The notes below the pieces were generated by a model. The model was not told the DNA's origin. It saw only the letters and a program-made list of their open reading frames with translations, and did no database searches. From Sphingomonas aerophila (GTDB lineage Bacteria; Pseudomonadota; Alphaproteobacteria; Sphingomonadales; Sphingomonadaceae): a DNA stretch of 64,000 nt. This document shows, one piece after another, positions 1 through 9,623 of the stretch. Every line of letters starts with the position of its first letter. The stretch's first letter is position 1. Position numbers and translations under genes: made by a program. The DNA is taken from assembly GCF_014199305.1 (NCBI RefSeq), contig NZ_JACIJK010000006.1, forward strand, positions 248,001 to 312,000, written 5' to 3'.

Positions 1-152
1 TCGACCAGACTGACCTGGGTGTTAGGCTCCGCGCCGAAGGCGGTCGCGGCGCCGGAGAAGAGCTTGGCGTTGCTCGTGACCTGGGCGTGGACCTCCAGGC
101 CGATCACGACCTCCCACTCGCCCGTCGCACCCTGGATACGGTAGTCGCTCAT
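1..152 (-). CDS. gatB: Asp/Glu-tRNA amidotransferase subunit B, N-terminal fragment
   Basis: The reverse strand reads from an ATG at 152 into [20 protein letters not shown] and then [14 protein letters not shown]. This is the characteristic GatB start, with the glutamine-amidotransferase-B motif IGLEVHAQ. About 50 residues are visible and the gene runs off the left edge. GatB binds the misacylated Glu-tRNA(Gln) or Asp-tRNA(Asn) and transamidates it with ammonia released by GatA. Its ATG overlaps the stop of the upstream membrane-protein gene by four bases (ATGA), so the pair is probably translationally coupled. Confidence 0.93.
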   Translation of the reverse strand, partial: MSDYRIQGATGEWEVVIGLEVHAQVTSNAKLFSGAATAFGAEPNTQVSLV

Positions 153-568
153 TTGACGTTCCGATGATGAAGATAGTTGATCGCGGTCAGCACCGCGTTG
201 CTGCCGATCAGCGCGCCGACCCAGCAGCCCGTCAGCAGCCGAAGCACGACGACCTCGAACCCCAGCCCGCGGCCGACATGATGCGCCCACATGGCCGACA
301 CGAGCGCCAGGACCAGGAAACCGCCGCCGAGGCGAAACTCGCCCCGCAGCAGCACGCTGTTGCCGACGCAAAGCCCTAGAATGAACAGCGCTACTGCTAT
401 GAAGAAGCGGGCCAGCGCCGCATGGTCGAACGGCCTGTTGTCGATTTCGGCCAGTGAATTGCCGACATATGCGCTCAGGATCGCGCCAAACGCCACGTTG
501 AGGGCGTTCTGCGCTTCCCGCAGCACCTGGGTGTTGCGGGTCCGAAATCGAGCGTCGGTTACCACCAT
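149..568 (-). CDS. Small polytopic membrane protein inside the gat operon
   Basis: This 139-residue protein of unknown function lies between gatA and gatB. A charged N-terminus (about residues 1-20) is followed by hydrophobic stretches near 25-38, 52-72, 80-97 and 105-130, consistent with three or four membrane helices. I recognise no family motif. It overlaps the gatA end by 10 bases and its stop overlaps the gatB start by four, so it is almost certainly cotranscribed with the amidotransferase genes. The overlaps on both sides favour a real gene. No role in tRNA-dependent amidation can be read from the sequence. Confidence 0.72.
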   Translation of the reverse strand: MVVTDARFRTRNTQVLREAQNALNVAFGAILSAYVGNSLAEIDNRPFDHAALARFFIAVALFILGLCVGNSVLLRGEFRLGGGFLVLALVSAMWAHHVGRGLGFEVVVLRLLTGCWVGALIGSNAVLTAINYLHHRNVK

Positions 569-2043
569 GCTTCCGGCCGAGCAGCAAACCCGGCGCGCTC
601 CTCGATCGCAAGGCCGGCGTTCAGCACCCCTTGCTCATCCAGCGATCGGCCGATGATCTGAAGCCCCAGTGGCAAGCCATTAGCGTCCAGCCCGCCCGGC
701 ACGCTCATCGCCGGCAGCCCGGCAAGCGAGGACGGCACAGTGAACACGTCGTTGAGGTACATCGCGATCGGGTCGGCCGACTTTTCGCCCAGCGCAAACG
801 CGGCGGAAGGCGCCGTGGGGGTGAGCAGCACGTCGCAGCTCGCCCAGGCCCGCTCGAAATCGCGCGCAATCAACGTCCGGACCTTTTGCGCCTGCGTGTA
901 ATAGGCGTCGTAGAAGCCGGCGGAGAGCACATAGGTGCCGATCATGATGCGGCGCTTCACCTCCGTCCCGAAACCATCGGCGCGGGTCGCGGCGTACATG
1001 TCCTGCAGCCCGGCACCATCCGGCAGGTCGCGAAGACCGTAGCGAACGCCGTCATAGCGGGCGAGGTTGGACGAGGCCTCCGCCGGCGCGATGATGTAAT
1101 ATGCGGGTAACGCGTATTTGGTGTGCGGCAGCGATACCTCGACGATCTCCGCGCCCGCGTCGCGGAGCCAGTCGATGCCCTGCTGCCACAACGCCTCGAT
1201 CTCCGCGGGCATGTTGTCGACCCGATATTCCTTGGGAATACCGACCCGCTTCCCCTTCAGATCGCTCGACAAGCCGCGCTCCCAGCCAGGCACGTCGAGC
1301 TGGAGCGAGGTCGCGTCCTTTTTGTCGAAGCCGGCCATCGCCTCGAGCATGATCGCGCAGTCGGTAACGTCCCGCGCCATCGGCCCGGCCTGGTCCAGGC
1401 TGGAGGCGAAGGCGATGGTACCCCAGCGCGAGCAGCGACCATAGGTCGGCTTGATGCCGCTGATGCCCGTGAATGCCGCGGGCTGGCGGATTGAGCCGCC
1501 GGTGTCGGTGCCCGTCGCGCCCGGGCAAAGCCGCGCCGCAACTGCTGCCGAAGAGCCGCCGGACGAACCGCCGGGCGCCAACGGAGCGTTGCTGCCGTCT
1601 GCACGCCGCCAGGGCGAGATCACGTTGCCGAACGCGCTGGTCTCGTTCGACGAGCCCATGGCGAACTGGTCCATGTTGAGTTTGCCCAACATGCCGGCGC
1701 CCGCATCCCACAAATTCTGTGACACCGTCGATTCGTAGGGCGGCGTGAACCCGCCCAGAATGCTGCTGGCCGCCGTCGTGGTGACACCGTTGGTGCAGAA
1801 CAGATCCTTCATGCCGATCGGCACGCCAGCAAGCGGCTTCAATGTTTCACCGGCGGCACGCGCGGCGTCGGCGGCACGGGCGGCCGCCAACGCATGCTCA
1901 GGCGTTTCCACCAGAAAGGCGTTCAAGGCCTTGGCGCGGCTCACCTTTGCGGTGAACGCGTCGGCAACATCGACGGCAGAGAAGCTGCCCGCGCGCACGC
2001 CGTCGCGGATCTGCTTGATACCAAGGTCGGTCAGGTCGGTCAT
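559..2043 (-). CDS. gatA: Asp/Glu-tRNA amidotransferase subunit A (amidase)
   Basis: This 494-residue amidase-signature protein is the glutaminase subunit of GatCAB and makes ammonia for GatB. The catalytic Ser-cisSer-Lys set is visible: the lysine in GMKDLF, the serine-rich [14 protein letters not shown] stretch, and [12 protein letters not shown] with the nucleophile region. Length is typical for the family. Its ATG overlaps the gatC stop by one base (TAATG). The order gatC-gatA is standard, and the GatCAB route is expected where a GlnRS or AsnRS is absent or supplementary. Confidence 0.96.
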   Translation of the reverse strand: MTDLTDLGIKQIRDGVRAGSFSAVDVADAFTAKVSRAKALNAFLVETPEHALAAARAADAARAAGETLKPLAGVPIGMKDLFCTNGVTTTAASSILGGFTPPYESTVSQNLWDAGAGMLGKLNMDQFAMGSSNETSAFGNVISPWRRADGSNAPLAPGGSSGGSSAAVAARLCPGATGTDTGGSIRQPAAFTGISGIKPTYGRCSRWGTIAFASSLDQAGPMARDVTDCAIMLEAMAGFDKKDATSLQLDVPGWERGLSSDLKGKRVGIPKEYRVDNMPAEIEALWQQGIDWLRDAGAEIVEVSLPHTKYALPAYYIIAPAEASSNLARYDGVRYGLRDLPDGAGLQDMYAATRADGFGTEVKRRIMIGTYVLSAGFYDAYYTQAQKVRTLIARDFERAWASCDVLLTPTAPSAAFALGEKSADPIAMYLNDVFTVPSSLAGLPAMSVPGGLDANGLPLGLQIIGRSLDEQGVLNAGLAIEERAGFAARPEAWW

Positions 2044-2330
2044 TATTCGATCACCTTGGGCACGGTGAAAAAGCCATGCTCTGCCTGGGGTGCGTTGATC
2101 ATCAGCGCGTCGCGGATGCCGCCGTCGGTGACGACGTCGTCGCGCAGGCGCAGGCTGTTGGGGATCACCGCGGTCATCGGTTCGACCCCGCTGGTGTCGA
2201 CCTCCCCCAGTTGCTCGATCCAGCCAAGGATCTGGCTAAGCTCGGGCGCCAGGCGCTCGGCATCATCATCGGAGATCGCGATGCGGGCGAGGCTCGCGAC
2301 CTTTTTGACGGTTTTCGTGTCTACGGACAT
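2043..2330 (-). CDS. gatC: Asp/Glu-tRNA amidotransferase subunit C
   Basis: This 95-residue protein starts [20 protein letters not shown] and contains [20 protein letters not shown] followed by PMTAVIP, the conserved GatC pattern. GatC wraps around the GatA-GatB interface and stabilises the complex. The reading frame stays open far upstream, but the ATG at 2330 gives the family's normal length and leaves 87 bases to the divergent DUF3089 gene, enough for divergent promoters. It is the first gene of the gat operon. Confidence 0.94.
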   Translation of the reverse strand: MSVDTKTVKKVASLARIAISDDDAERLAPELSQILGWIEQLGEVDTSGVEPMTAVIPNSLRLRDDVVTDGGIRDALMINAPQAEHGFFTVPKVIE

Positions 2331-2417
2331 GGGTGTGCGGCTACCGCCTGCCTGCTCTGCGTGCAACCATTGCCTGCCCCTTCCCTTACGCGCGGCGGTG
2401 CGGCAGGGCGAGCGGCG

Positions 2418-3524
2418 ATGGCCCGCAAATTTCTCTACGTGATCGTGGTGCTGATCGCGCTCGTGCTCGCCGCCGCCGTGGCGTACCGACTGTTCGGTAA
2501 TCAGTTGCTGCGAACCTATCTCGTCCCGGCCGAAGCGTTTCGAGAGCAGGCTGCGGTGCAGGAAAGTGCCTATCGCGATCCGAGGATGTGGTTTGCGCGG
2601 CCTGGCCTTTCCAACGATCCAACCCGCTGGACTCCCGCCGGGCAGACTGCGGCAGGCAAGCCGCGCGCGGCGGTCTTCTTCATCCATCCGACATCCTATA
2701 TCGGCCGCGATCATTGGAATGCGACGCTCAACGATCCGGAGACCAACGCGCGGGCAGCTATCTTCCTGCGGGGACAGGCCAGCGCGTTCAACGAGGTGGG
2801 AGATGTCTGGGCGCCACGTTATCGTCAGGCGACCTTTGGCGCTTTCCTGACCAGCGCAGCGGACGCGAACCGGGCGTTGGCACTGGCGTACGGTGATGTG
2901 CTGACCGCGTTCGACGACTTCGTGGCCGAGGTGCCCAAGAACACGCCCATCATCCTCGCCGGGCACAGCCAGGGTGCGCTGCACCTGACACGCCTGTTGC
3001 GGGAACGCGTTGCGGGCAAGCCCCTCGCCCGCCGCGTGGTGGCCGCTTATGTCGTGGGCTGGCCGGTGTCGCGCACCACCGACCTTGCAGCGTTGGGCCT
3101 GCCCGAATGTCGCGCGGCCGATCAGGCGGGGTGCCTGTTGTCCTGGCAGAGTTTTGCCGAGCCGGCCGACCCGTCGCTGATCTTCGACACCTATGACGCG
3201 ACCACCGGCTTCAACGGCCAGGCACGCCGCGACACCCCCATGGTATGCACCAACCCGCTGACGGGAACGCCCGACGCGACTGCACCGGCAACGGCGAACC
3301 TTGGCACGCTGATCCCGAACGGTGCCCTGACCGATGCCAGCCTGGTCGCAGGGCGCGTGCCGGCACGGTGCGAGGGGCGCGGTCTGCTGTTGATCGGCGA
3401 AGGGCCGGAGGTCGGGCCTTATGTCCTGCCCGGCAACAACTATCATGTTTATGATTACAGTCTGTTCTGGGCGAACATTCGAGCCGACGCCGAGCGGCGG
3501 CTCGCGAGCTTCGAACGGCGATGA
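2418..3524 (+). CDS. DUF3089 alpha/beta-hydrolase-like protein
   Basis: This 368-residue protein has one N-terminal hydrophobic segment (about residues 5-26), so it is probably membrane-anchored with an exported domain. The rest matches DUF3089: the early [10 protein letters not shown] block, the [11 protein letters not shown] block, and a nucleophile elbow GHSQGA near residue 180. A lipase or esterase-like activity is inferred from the elbow; no substrate is known to me. The start at 2418 is preferred because it gives the signal anchor at once, whereas the upstream in-frame extension is composition-driven. Its stop overlaps the ruvX start (ATGA). Confidence 0.85.
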   Translation: MARKFLYVIVVLIALVLAAAVAYRLFGNQLLRTYLVPAEAFREQAAVQESAYRDPRMWFARPGLSNDPTRWTPAGQTAAGKPRAAVFFIHPTSYIGRDHWNATLNDPETNARAAIFLRGQASAFNEVGDVWAPRYRQATFGAFLTSAADANRALALAYGDVLTAFDDFVAEVPKNTPIILAGHSQGALHLTRLLRERVAGKPLARRVVAAYVVGWPVSRTTDLAALGLPECRAADQAGCLLSWQSFAEPADPSLIFDTYDATTGFNGQARRDTPMVCTNPLTGTPDATAPATANLGTLIPNGALTDASLVAGRVPARCEGRGLLLIGEGPEVGPYVLPGNNYHVYDYSLFWANIRADAERRLASFERR

Positions 3525-3985
3525 TCACGCAGGACGCAGCCGAGTTCCGAGCGGCGCTGCCCGAAGGCGGGCGACTGATCGGGCTGGATGTGGGGACACG
3601 CACGATCGGCACCGCGCTGTGCGATGCCGGGTGGAGCTTCGCCAGTCCTGCCGTGCTGGTGAAGCGGACCAAGTTCACCGCCGACAAGGCCAAACTGGCC
3701 GAGCTGATGCGCGCGCAGCATGTTGTCGGACTGGTCATCGGACTGCCGCTCAACTTGGATGGCAGCCAGAGCCCGCGCTCCCAGTCGAGCAGAGCCTTTG
3801 CCCGCAACTGCGCGGACATGGCCCCGATCCTGCTGTGGGATGAACGCTGGTCGACGGTAGAGGCCGAACGCGCCCTGATCGCGCAGGACATGAGCCGGGC
3901 GAAGCGCGCCGAACGGATCGACAACCACGCCGCCGCCGTGATCCTGCAAGGCGCGATCGACGCGCTGGTGTCGGTGAAGCCCTAG
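3521..3985 (+). CDS. ruvX: Putative Holliday junction resolvase / pre-16S rRNA nuclease YqgF
   Basis: This 154-residue RuvX/YqgF RNase H-fold protein carries the expected acidic residues in order: [11 protein letters not shown] near residue 21, [10 protein letters not shown] near 107, and [11 protein letters not shown] near 135. In E. coli the family is linked to 16S rRNA 5' maturation, and other members resolve Holliday junctions. The ATG overlaps the end of the DUF3089 gene. Its 3' end overlaps a convergent gene by four bases. Confidence 0.93.
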   Translation: MITQDAAEFRAALPEGGRLIGLDVGTRTIGTALCDAGWSFASPAVLVKRTKFTADKAKLAELMRAQHVVGLVIGLPLNLDGSQSPRSQSSRAFARNCADMAPILLWDERWSTVEAERALIAQDMSRAKRAERIDNHAAAVILQGAIDALVSVKP

Positions 3986-4485
3986 GACAGCGGCGCTGGC
4001 TGCAAAGCGGCGTCGGGCACTTCGGGCGGGGTGACGGCGTTCACCGCCTCTAGCTCCGGATCAGGTTCGACGTCGGCCTCGGAAGTCGGCGAGGGTTGCT
4101 CGATCGAGGCCTGCCGGGTTCGGTATTCCTTGTCCCAGCGAGCTTCCCACTGGCGCGATTCTTTCGCCAGTTGGTCGGCCGAGGAAAGCGCCGGGACGGC
4201 GTCAGCAGCGGTGCGGTACGCCGGCGGCGACTCGACATAAGGGAGCCCCGGCCCGGAACCCGGCATGGAGGAAAGAGAAGCAACGGCCGGTTCGTCCGGG
4301 AAAGCCGGTCGTGCCTGGGGCGGGCTCACTGGCCAGTGGTCGTCGGATACCAGGCTGCGGTAAACCGGATCGACCTGCCCCACGGTCAACGACGCGACCG
4401 CGACGCCGGAGCCGACCCCCGTCACGGCAAGAACCCCTGCGCACGCCCATAAACGTGCCTGCCTGTTTCCACGAACAACCGGCAA
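3982..4485 (-). CDS. Hypothetical single-pass membrane protein, proline/acid-rich
   Basis: No family is recognised. From a TTG at 4485, preceded by GGAGG with a six-base spacer, the protein is 167 residues. An upstream in-frame TTG at 4527 is possible but has no such site. There is one hydrophobic segment (about residues 12-32), then a low-complexity proline, serine and acidic region with a charged [18 protein letters not shown] stretch. The tail overlaps the ruvX stop by four bases in the convergent direction, and the gene is divergent from pyrB. An inner-membrane protein with a periplasmic tail is likely. Confidence 0.55.
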   Translation of the reverse strand: MPVVRGNRQARLWACAGVLAVTGVGSGVAVASLTVGQVDPVYRSLVSDDHWPVSPPQARPAFPDEPAVASLSSMPGSGPGLPYVESPPAYRTAADAVPALSSADQLAKESRQWEARWDKEYRTRQASIEQPSPTSEADVEPDPELEAVNAVTPPEVPDAALQPAPLS

Positions 4486-4589
4486 GTTACGCCTCCGAAA
4501 CTGTTCAAACTCCGTAACGACAAGCAAAGCGACCAGTTCCGCCGCACCCGGCTTGAGCGTGCGCCACAGTCGCGCTACCCGGCGCGGCC

Positions 4590-5573
4590 ATGGCGCCGTC
4601 CGATCATCGCCCCGCTTCGCTGATCCCGGGCGGGGCCGTGTTCCCGCATCGGCACCTTACCGGCATTGAGGGGCTGCAGCCGCACGAGATCACATTCCTG
4701 CTCGACGAAGCGGAGAATTGGGTCGAAGCCAACCGGCGCCACGCCAAGCCCGACAAGCGGCTCGACGGCCTGACCCAGATCAACGCTTTTTTCGAGAATT
4801 CGACCCGAACGCTGCTGAGCTTCGAGATCGCGGGCAAGCGGCTGGGGGCGGACGTGGTCAACATGCATGCCGCCCAGTCGAGCGTGAAAAAGGGCGAAAC
4901 GCTGATCGACACCGCGCAGACGCTGAACGCGATGCGCGCGGACGTGATTGTCATTCGCCACATGAGCTCGGGCGCGGTGCGGCTGATCGCAGACAAGGTG
5001 GACTGCCCCGTGCTCAACGCGGGCGACGGGCGGCACGAACATCCGACTCAGGCCCTGCTCGACGCGCTGGCCATTCGGCGGCGGCGGGGAAGCGTCGCGG
5101 GGCAGCGGGTGGTGATCTGTGGCGACATCCTGCACAGCCGGGTCGCGCGATCAAATATCCTGGCGCTGACCGCGTTGGCGGCGGATGTTCGGGTTTGCGC
5201 TCCCTCCACGTTGATGCCGCCCGCCATGGACCGGATGTTCGTGACGCCCTTTACCGACTTCGACCAGGCGATCACGGACGCGGATGTGGTGATGATGCTG
5301 CGCGTCCAGAATGAGCGGATGGACGGCGGCTATATCCCGTCGAGCCGTGAGTTCCGCCTTCGCTATGGCCTGACGCCGGAGCGGCTGGCCCGCATCCCGG
5401 ACGCGCTGGTCATGCATCCCGGCCCCATGAATCGCGGCGTGGAGATCGATTCGGCAGTGGCGGATGGTGCCCAGTCGGCGATCACCGAACAGGTTGAAAT
5501 GGGCGTCGCGGTGCGGATGGCGTGCCTGGACGTGCTGACCCGGCGCGCGCGCGGCGTGGAGGGTTGGGCATGA
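4590..5573 (+). CDS. pyrB: Aspartate carbamoyltransferase catalytic subunit
   Basis: This 327-residue protein catalyses the committed step of pyrimidine synthesis, carbamoyl phosphate plus aspartate to N-carbamoylaspartate. It has the carbamoyl-phosphate loop [13 protein letters not shown] (about residue 68), the HPTQALLDA motif, and the aspartate-binding R.Q pattern in MMLRVQNER. Length is normal. The stop overlaps the start of the dihydroorotase-like gene (ATGA). No pyrI-like regulatory subunit follows. The arrangement recalls PyrB complexes built with an inactive dihydroorotase. Confidence 0.96.
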   Translation: MAPSDHRPASLIPGGAVFPHRHLTGIEGLQPHEITFLLDEAENWVEANRRHAKPDKRLDGLTQINAFFENSTRTLLSFEIAGKRLGADVVNMHAAQSSVKKGETLIDTAQTLNAMRADVIVIRHMSSGAVRLIADKVDCPVLNAGDGRHEHPTQALLDALAIRRRRGSVAGQRVVICGDILHSRVARSNILALTALAADVRVCAPSTLMPPAMDRMFVTPFTDFDQAITDADVVMMLRVQNERMDGGYIPSSREFRLRYGLTPERLARIPDALVMHPGPMNRGVEIDSAVADGAQSAITEQVEMGVAVRMACLDVLTRRARGVEGWA

Positions 5574-6802
5574 GCCGCCTTGCCTTCACCAATGCACGGC
5601 TGGTCTGCCCTGTGGGCGGCGTCCGCCAAGGTACGTTGCTGGTGGAGGGTGACCGGATCCTCGGAACGGCAGACGAGGCGCCGGCAGACAGCATTTCAAT
5701 CAATTGCAATGGCCGCACGCTGGCACCGGCGCTGGTGGACCTGGGCGTGTTCCGCATCGACCGCGCCGCCTTTCGCGCCGGCGGGATCGCCAGAGTTGCA
5801 CTGATGCCGGACACAGTGCCTGTGCTCGACGAGCCGGGCATCGTTCAGCGATCCGCGCTGATCGGCAAGCCGGACCTGTGGATCCACCCGATCGCGGCCG
5901 CGACTCGCGGACTGGCGGGCACGGACCTGGCGGAGATGGCGATCTGCGCTTCTGCCGGCGCCAGGGCGGTCGGCACGGGCCGTGGCTGGATCGCCGATTC
6001 GGCGGTGATGCGCCGGGTGCTGCTTTATGCGCGCGACCTCGACCTGGCGGTCGTCGCGCACGCCGAGGACGGCGGCCTCTCCCGCGGCGCGGTCGCGACG
6101 GAGGGGGAGACGGCGACCCGGCTGGGCCTGCCCGCCGCCCCTGCCCTGGCAGAGGTGCTGGCGGTTGCGCGCGACCTGTTGCTGGCCGAGGAAACCGGCG
6201 CACGGTTACATCTGCGTCAGGTCACCACGGCGGCGGCGTTCGAGCTGATTCGAGCAGCCAAGCGGCGCGGCGTTCAGGTGACCTGCGGTATCACCCCTGG
6301 CCATCTGCACCTGTCCGACCTGGCCATGAGTGATTTTCGCACCTTCGCCCACCTGTCCCCGCCCCTTCGCGACGAAGCGGACCGGCAGGCGGCGCGTGAA
6401 GCGGTGCGGGACGGCACGGTGGACGTGATCTGTTCGGGCCATGACCCGCGCGGCGCCGAAGACAAGCGGCTGCCCTTTGCCGACGCGGCGCCGGGCATGG
6501 CGGGGGCGGAAACGCTGCTGCCGCTGGCGCTGGCGCTGGTGCGCGATGGACTGGTCGGGCTCGACCGGCTGTTTGCGCTGCTGGCGCTCAACCCGGCACG
6601 GCTGTTGAACGTCGATGCGGGCACGCTGGCCCCCGGCATGCCTGCGGACCTGATACTGTTCGACGAAGGCGCGCCCTGGCGCATCGAGGCGGAACGCCTG
6701 GTCGCCAGCGCCGGCAACACGCCGTTCGACGGGCTGCCCGTACAGGGCCGCGTGCTGCGGCTGTGGAAGGGCGGACGCGAGATCGGCGCGCCCGCCGCCT
6801 GA
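5570..6802 (+). CDS. Dihydroorotase-like protein, probably catalytically inactive (PyrC'/PyrX type)
   Basis: This 410-residue amidohydrolase-fold protein is coupled to pyrB by a four-base overlap. The fold-level matches are clear: [22 protein letters not shown] and a C-terminal [12 protein letters not shown]. However, the family's metal ligands are largely gone. The usual HxH after the first strand reads GVF (Gly59, Phe61), the second-metal histidine region reads LRQVTT, the PHHL motif reads PGHL, and the TDHAP motif reads SGHDP. I infer a structural partner of PyrB like Pseudomonas PyrC', with the true dihydroorotase encoded elsewhere. A start 16 codons upstream is possible but less likely. 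Confidence 0.85.
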   Translation: MSRLAFTNARLVCPVGGVRQGTLLVEGDRILGTADEAPADSISINCNGRTLAPALVDLGVFRIDRAAFRAGGIARVALMPDTVPVLDEPGIVQRSALIGKPDLWIHPIAAATRGLAGTDLAEMAICASAGARAVGTGRGWIADSAVMRRVLLYARDLDLAVVAHAEDGGLSRGAVATEGETATRLGLPAAPALAEVLAVARDLLLAEETGARLHLRQVTTAAAFELIRAAKRRGVQVTCGITPGHLHLSDLAMSDFRTFAHLSPPLRDEADRQAAREAVRDGTVDVICSGHDPRGAEDKRLPFADAAPGMAGAETLLPLALALVRDGLVGLDRLFALLALNPARLLNVDAGTLAPGMPADLILFDEGAPWRIEAERLVASAGNTPFDGLPVQGRVLRLWKGGREIGAPAA

Positions 6803-6805
6803 ACG

Positions 6806-8122
6806 TCAGCGAGAGGCGAGCTGGATCCCGCCACTGCGCACCCATTGCGCCATCTGGTCGCCGGCGGCCGAACGAACAAAGCAGGTGCCGCCGATGTTGC
6901 GGTAACGGCGACACAGGTCATCCGCCTCGTCCCGGGCGAACCCGCCCACCGACAAGCGATAGAACTGGCTGCCACGGGCGCGGATGGTGGCGCTGCTCGG
7001 CCCATGCGCGGCGAGAGCTGGCATGCGGCGGGTGGCCCGGCCCCACGCGTCACGCGCGACGCCCGGCGAATCGAACGCGCCGATCTGAACGAACCACGTC
7101 CCCGATCGCGCGGGTGTCGCTGCGGACGCGAGCTCGCGACCCAGCACGACCTTGGTCGGTGAGTAGCCGGGGCGGATCAGCGATGTGGGTATCGCTTGCA
7201 CGACCTCGCTACGCGGACCGAACTGAATGGTCGGATGCTGTGACGGCGCCACGACAGCTGCCGCGACCGCGATCGGCACCAGGGCCGGCTCGCTTGGCGG
7301 GGCGGCGGCAGGCGCTGCGACCAGGGCGGGCGCCTTGACCACGTCAACGCCCTGCACCGCCTGGGCGATCTGGACCGGGGCGTTGAGCGCCAGGGCGACC
7401 GGCTGGCCGGTATCGTCGCTGACCCGGACGCCCAGCAGGCTCGCGACCTGATCGGACGCTCCCCGCGGCTGTACGAACTCAGCCCATTGCGCCAGGCGAG
7501 CATCGACATCGGCAGGCGACATATCGGCGGACGCGACCACGCGCGCGCCGGCCCATTGGCCGCCCATCGCAAGCACAAGGGCCAGGTTCTGGCGTGCCTT
7601 GACCGACGTTTCGGGCGATCGCACCACCCGCGTCAGCAGCGTGGCGCCGCTGGCCGGGTCGCCGGCCAGCGCAAAGGCCAATCCACGATCGGCCGCAGGG
7701 ATCACGGCTGCGTTGCGGGTCAGCGTGTCACGCGCCGCTCCCCAGTCGCCGGTCGCGATCTGCGACAGCGCCAGGTTCAGCGCCGCCTTGGCATCGCCGG
7801 GGTTTAGTTGCAGCGCGTCGGCAAAGGTGGTGCGAGCGGACGCGAAACGGCCCGCCTGAAGATAGCTTTGCCCAAGCAGCAGGCGATAGCCGGCATCGCG
7901 CGGTGCAGCCGCAACCGCGCTTTCTGCAAAGCCGACGGCGCCGAGCGCATCGCGCCGCGCCAGCGCCTTGGTTGCCTTGGCCGCATCGCTCGAAGGATTG
8001 GCCCGGACCTTGGTGCTACCGGCCGACGCAATGCCGCCGCCGCTCCCCGCCGTGCAGCCCACCACGGAGCCGCCGAGCATCAGCGCAGACAAGCTGCCTA
8101 TCACCAGAAGACGCGAGTTCAT
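6806..8122 (-). CDS. TPR and SPOR domain lipoprotein
   Basis: This 438-residue protein has an N-terminal signal ending in a lipobox-like VVGC (about residue 23), so lipidation is likely. Residues about 50-170 form tetratricopeptide-like helices (AGYRLLLGQSYLQAGRF, then FADALQLNPGDAKAALNLAL). A low-complexity Ala/Pro linker follows. The C-terminal SPOR domain (about 345-425) contains GTWFVQIGAF and YRLSVGGF. SPOR domains bind denuded glycan at division septa. It is convergent with the pyrC-like gene and lies 15 bases downstream of the RHH-like gene on the same strand, so it may be in the ParA operon. Confidence 0.82.
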   Translation of the reverse strand: MNSRLLVIGSLSALMLGGSVVGCTAGSGGGIASAGSTKVRANPSSDAAKATKALARRDALGAVGFAESAVAAAPRDAGYRLLLGQSYLQAGRFASARTTFADALQLNPGDAKAALNLALSQIATGDWGAARDTLTRNAAVIPAADRGLAFALAGDPASGATLLTRVVRSPETSVKARQNLALVLAMGGQWAGARVVASADMSPADVDARLAQWAEFVQPRGASDQVASLLGVRVSDDTGQPVALALNAPVQIAQAVQGVDVVKAPALVAAPAAAPPSEPALVPIAVAAAVVAPSQHPTIQFGPRSEVVQAIPTSLIRPGYSPTKVVLGRELASAATPARSGTWFVQIGAFDSPGVARDAWGRATRRMPALAAHGPSSATIRARGSQFYRLSVGGFARDEADDLCRRYRNIGGTCFVRSAAGDQMAQWVRSGGIQLASR

Positions 8123-8137
8123 CGTGATTTCCCCAAC

Positions 8138-8764
8138 TTAACGGCTGGACTTCTTGAGCGCCGGCAACTGCGCGACCAGCATTTCGACCTCCGGCATCTC
8201 GGCGATCAGCACGTCCACGGCGCCGGTTACGAGTTGCTGTGCCGACCGCCCGGTCAGCGCGCTCGCGAGGCGCAGGCGCAGGTGCCGCTCAGCATCAAGG
8301 CGGAGAGTAAAGGCGGCCTTGCCACTCTTGCGGGTCTGCTGGGCCGATTCGCGAGCCAGGCGCGTGGCAGTCGCAACCGACACCGGCCGTTCGACCCGGG
8401 GCGCCTCAATGGCAGCAGGTGCGCCCTCGATCTCCTCACGCAGCGCCTCACGTTCGGCGAGTACGGGAGGCGGCGATACCGGTTCGATGGGAGCCAGCAC
8501 GGCTTCGGACACGGGGATTACCGGCGCAGGCTGCGGTTCAGGCCGCGGTTCAGGCCGTGGTTCAGGCTGGGCGGCTTCCGGCGCAACGACCGGCGCAGGC
8601 GCTGCTTCGGCCTGTCCCATGTCGTTCCAGCCCAGATCCTCCAGCGGCGCGGCCATGCCGGCGAGCGAGGCAAAGCCCTGCGGTCGCATCGCGGGCCGTG
8701 CCTGCCCCTTGCGGGCGAGCAGTCCAGACGACAGCGATGCCAGGGGCTTGGACGCGGCGAACAT
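8138..8764 (-). CDS. Proline-rich protein with C-terminal ribbon-helix-helix-like segment, ParA partner
   Basis: This is a 208-residue protein of unknown function. The middle (about residues 55-110) is Pro/Glu/Ala-rich with a PEPRPEPRPEPQP repeat. The C-terminal 60 residues read KAAFTLRLDAERHLRLRLAS then ALTGRSAQQLVTGAVDVLI, which resembles a ribbon-helix-helix DNA-binding unit (strand, helix, turn, helix). The start overlaps the stop of the ParA gene by one base (TGATG). By analogy with ParA-ParG type pairs, I infer it is the DNA-binding or cargo adaptor for the ATPase. It has no ParB/Spo0J domain. Confidence 0.68.
   Translation of the reverse strand: MFAASKPLASLSSGLLARKGQARPAMRPQGFASLAGMAAPLEDLGWNDMGQAEAAPAPVVAPEAAQPEPRPEPRPEPQPAPVIPVSEAVLAPIEPVSPPPVLAEREALREEIEGAPAAIEAPRVERPVSVATATRLARESAQQTRKSGKAAFTLRLDAERHLRLRLASALTGRSAQQLVTGAVDVLIAEMPEVEMLVAQLPALKKSSR
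8533..8568. repeat. Three tandem copies of a 12-bp unit
   Basis: The unit gcggttcaggcc is repeated three times, with one or two changes in the third copy, inside the RHH-like partner gene. It encodes the PEPR/PEPQ tetrapeptide repeat of the flexible linker. The copy number probably varies between strains. Confidence 0.85.
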
Positions 8765-9477
8765 CAGCCCATCACCCTCCGGCCGAAGCCGGCGGCACCC
8801 GGTCGCTGGCCGAACCCCGGCGGAGCCGCGGGAACGGAGAACACGGTCCGGCGGAAATTCTTCTCCAGCCGGTCATAGATATAGGTCCACAGCGCAGCGA
8901 CTTCGGCGGCGGACTTACCGTTCGGATCGACTTCCATGACCGTGCGGCCGTCGATCATCGACGCCGCAAAATCGGTGCGCTGGTGAATGGTGATCGGCGC
9001 CACCGTGCCATGCTGCGACAAGGCGACTGCCGCTTCGGAGGTGATGCGCGCCTTGGGCGTGGCGGCGTTGACCACAAAGATCAACGGCTTGCCGGCGCGG
9101 TCGCACAGGTCGACCGTGGCACCCACGGCGCGCAGGTCGTGCGGGCTGGGACGGGTTGGCACCACCACCAGTTCGGCGACCTGGATCACGCTTTGGATCG
9201 CCATGGTGATGGCTGGCGGCGTGTCGATCATCGCCAGCTTGAAGCCCTGCTGGCGCAGCACCTCCAGATCCGCCGCGAGCCGTGCGACAGTGGTCTGGGC
9301 GAAAGCGGGATATTCCGCATCACGCTCATTCCACCAGTCGGCAAGACTGCCCTGGGGATCAATGTCGATCAGCACCACCGGCCCTTGTCCAGCCAGCTGC
9401 GCCTGCACCGCGAGGTGCCCGGACAACGTGGTTTTGCCCGATCCGCCCTTCTGCGATGCCAATGCGAGGATGCGCAT
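8764..9477 (-). CDS. ParA-family P-loop ATPase
   Basis: This 237-residue protein starts MRILALASQKGGSGKTT, carrying the deviant Walker A motif with the signature lysine, followed by DIDPQGSLADWW (Walker A') and MIDTPP (Walker B). These are typical of small ParA/MinD-like ATPases that form gradients on DNA or membrane. The start at 9477 is favoured by an AAGGAG upstream; the frame continues eight codons further. It is immediately followed by the RHH-like gene and is divergent from a Sel1-SPOR gene. No parB or parS is visible nearby, so chromosome partition by the main ParABS is unlikely to be its role. Confidence 0.88.
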   Translation of the reverse strand: MRILALASQKGGSGKTTLSGHLAVQAQLAGQGPVVLIDIDPQGSLADWWNERDAEYPAFAQTTVARLAADLEVLRQQGFKLAMIDTPPAITMAIQSVIQVAELVVVPTRPSPHDLRAVGATVDLCDRAGKPLIFVVNAATPKARITSEAAVALSQHGTVAPITIHQRTDFAASMIDGRTVMEVDPNGKSAAEVAALWTYIYDRLEKNFRRTVFSVPAAPPGFGQRPGAAGFGRRVMG

Positions 9478-9623
9478 ATGCCCCCTGATCTCCTTCTTCA
9501 CCGTCGGGATCGCATGGGGGTCGATAAGAAGCGGTTAATGCCGTCCGGGCGACGGCGCTGTGCCCTTTGCCACGTTCGCGATTTGCGCCATGGTGAAGAC
9601 TGGAAAGCGGACCGGGGTAGACG

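Noticed and set aside
2076..2417. Upstream extension of the DUF3089 frame
   Set aside because: It runs antisense through gatC. The protein starts naturally at 2418 with a signal anchor.
2331..3446. N-terminal extension of the gatC frame
   Set aside because: It is antisense to the DUF3089 gene and would give a 467-residue protein, while GatC is about 95 residues.
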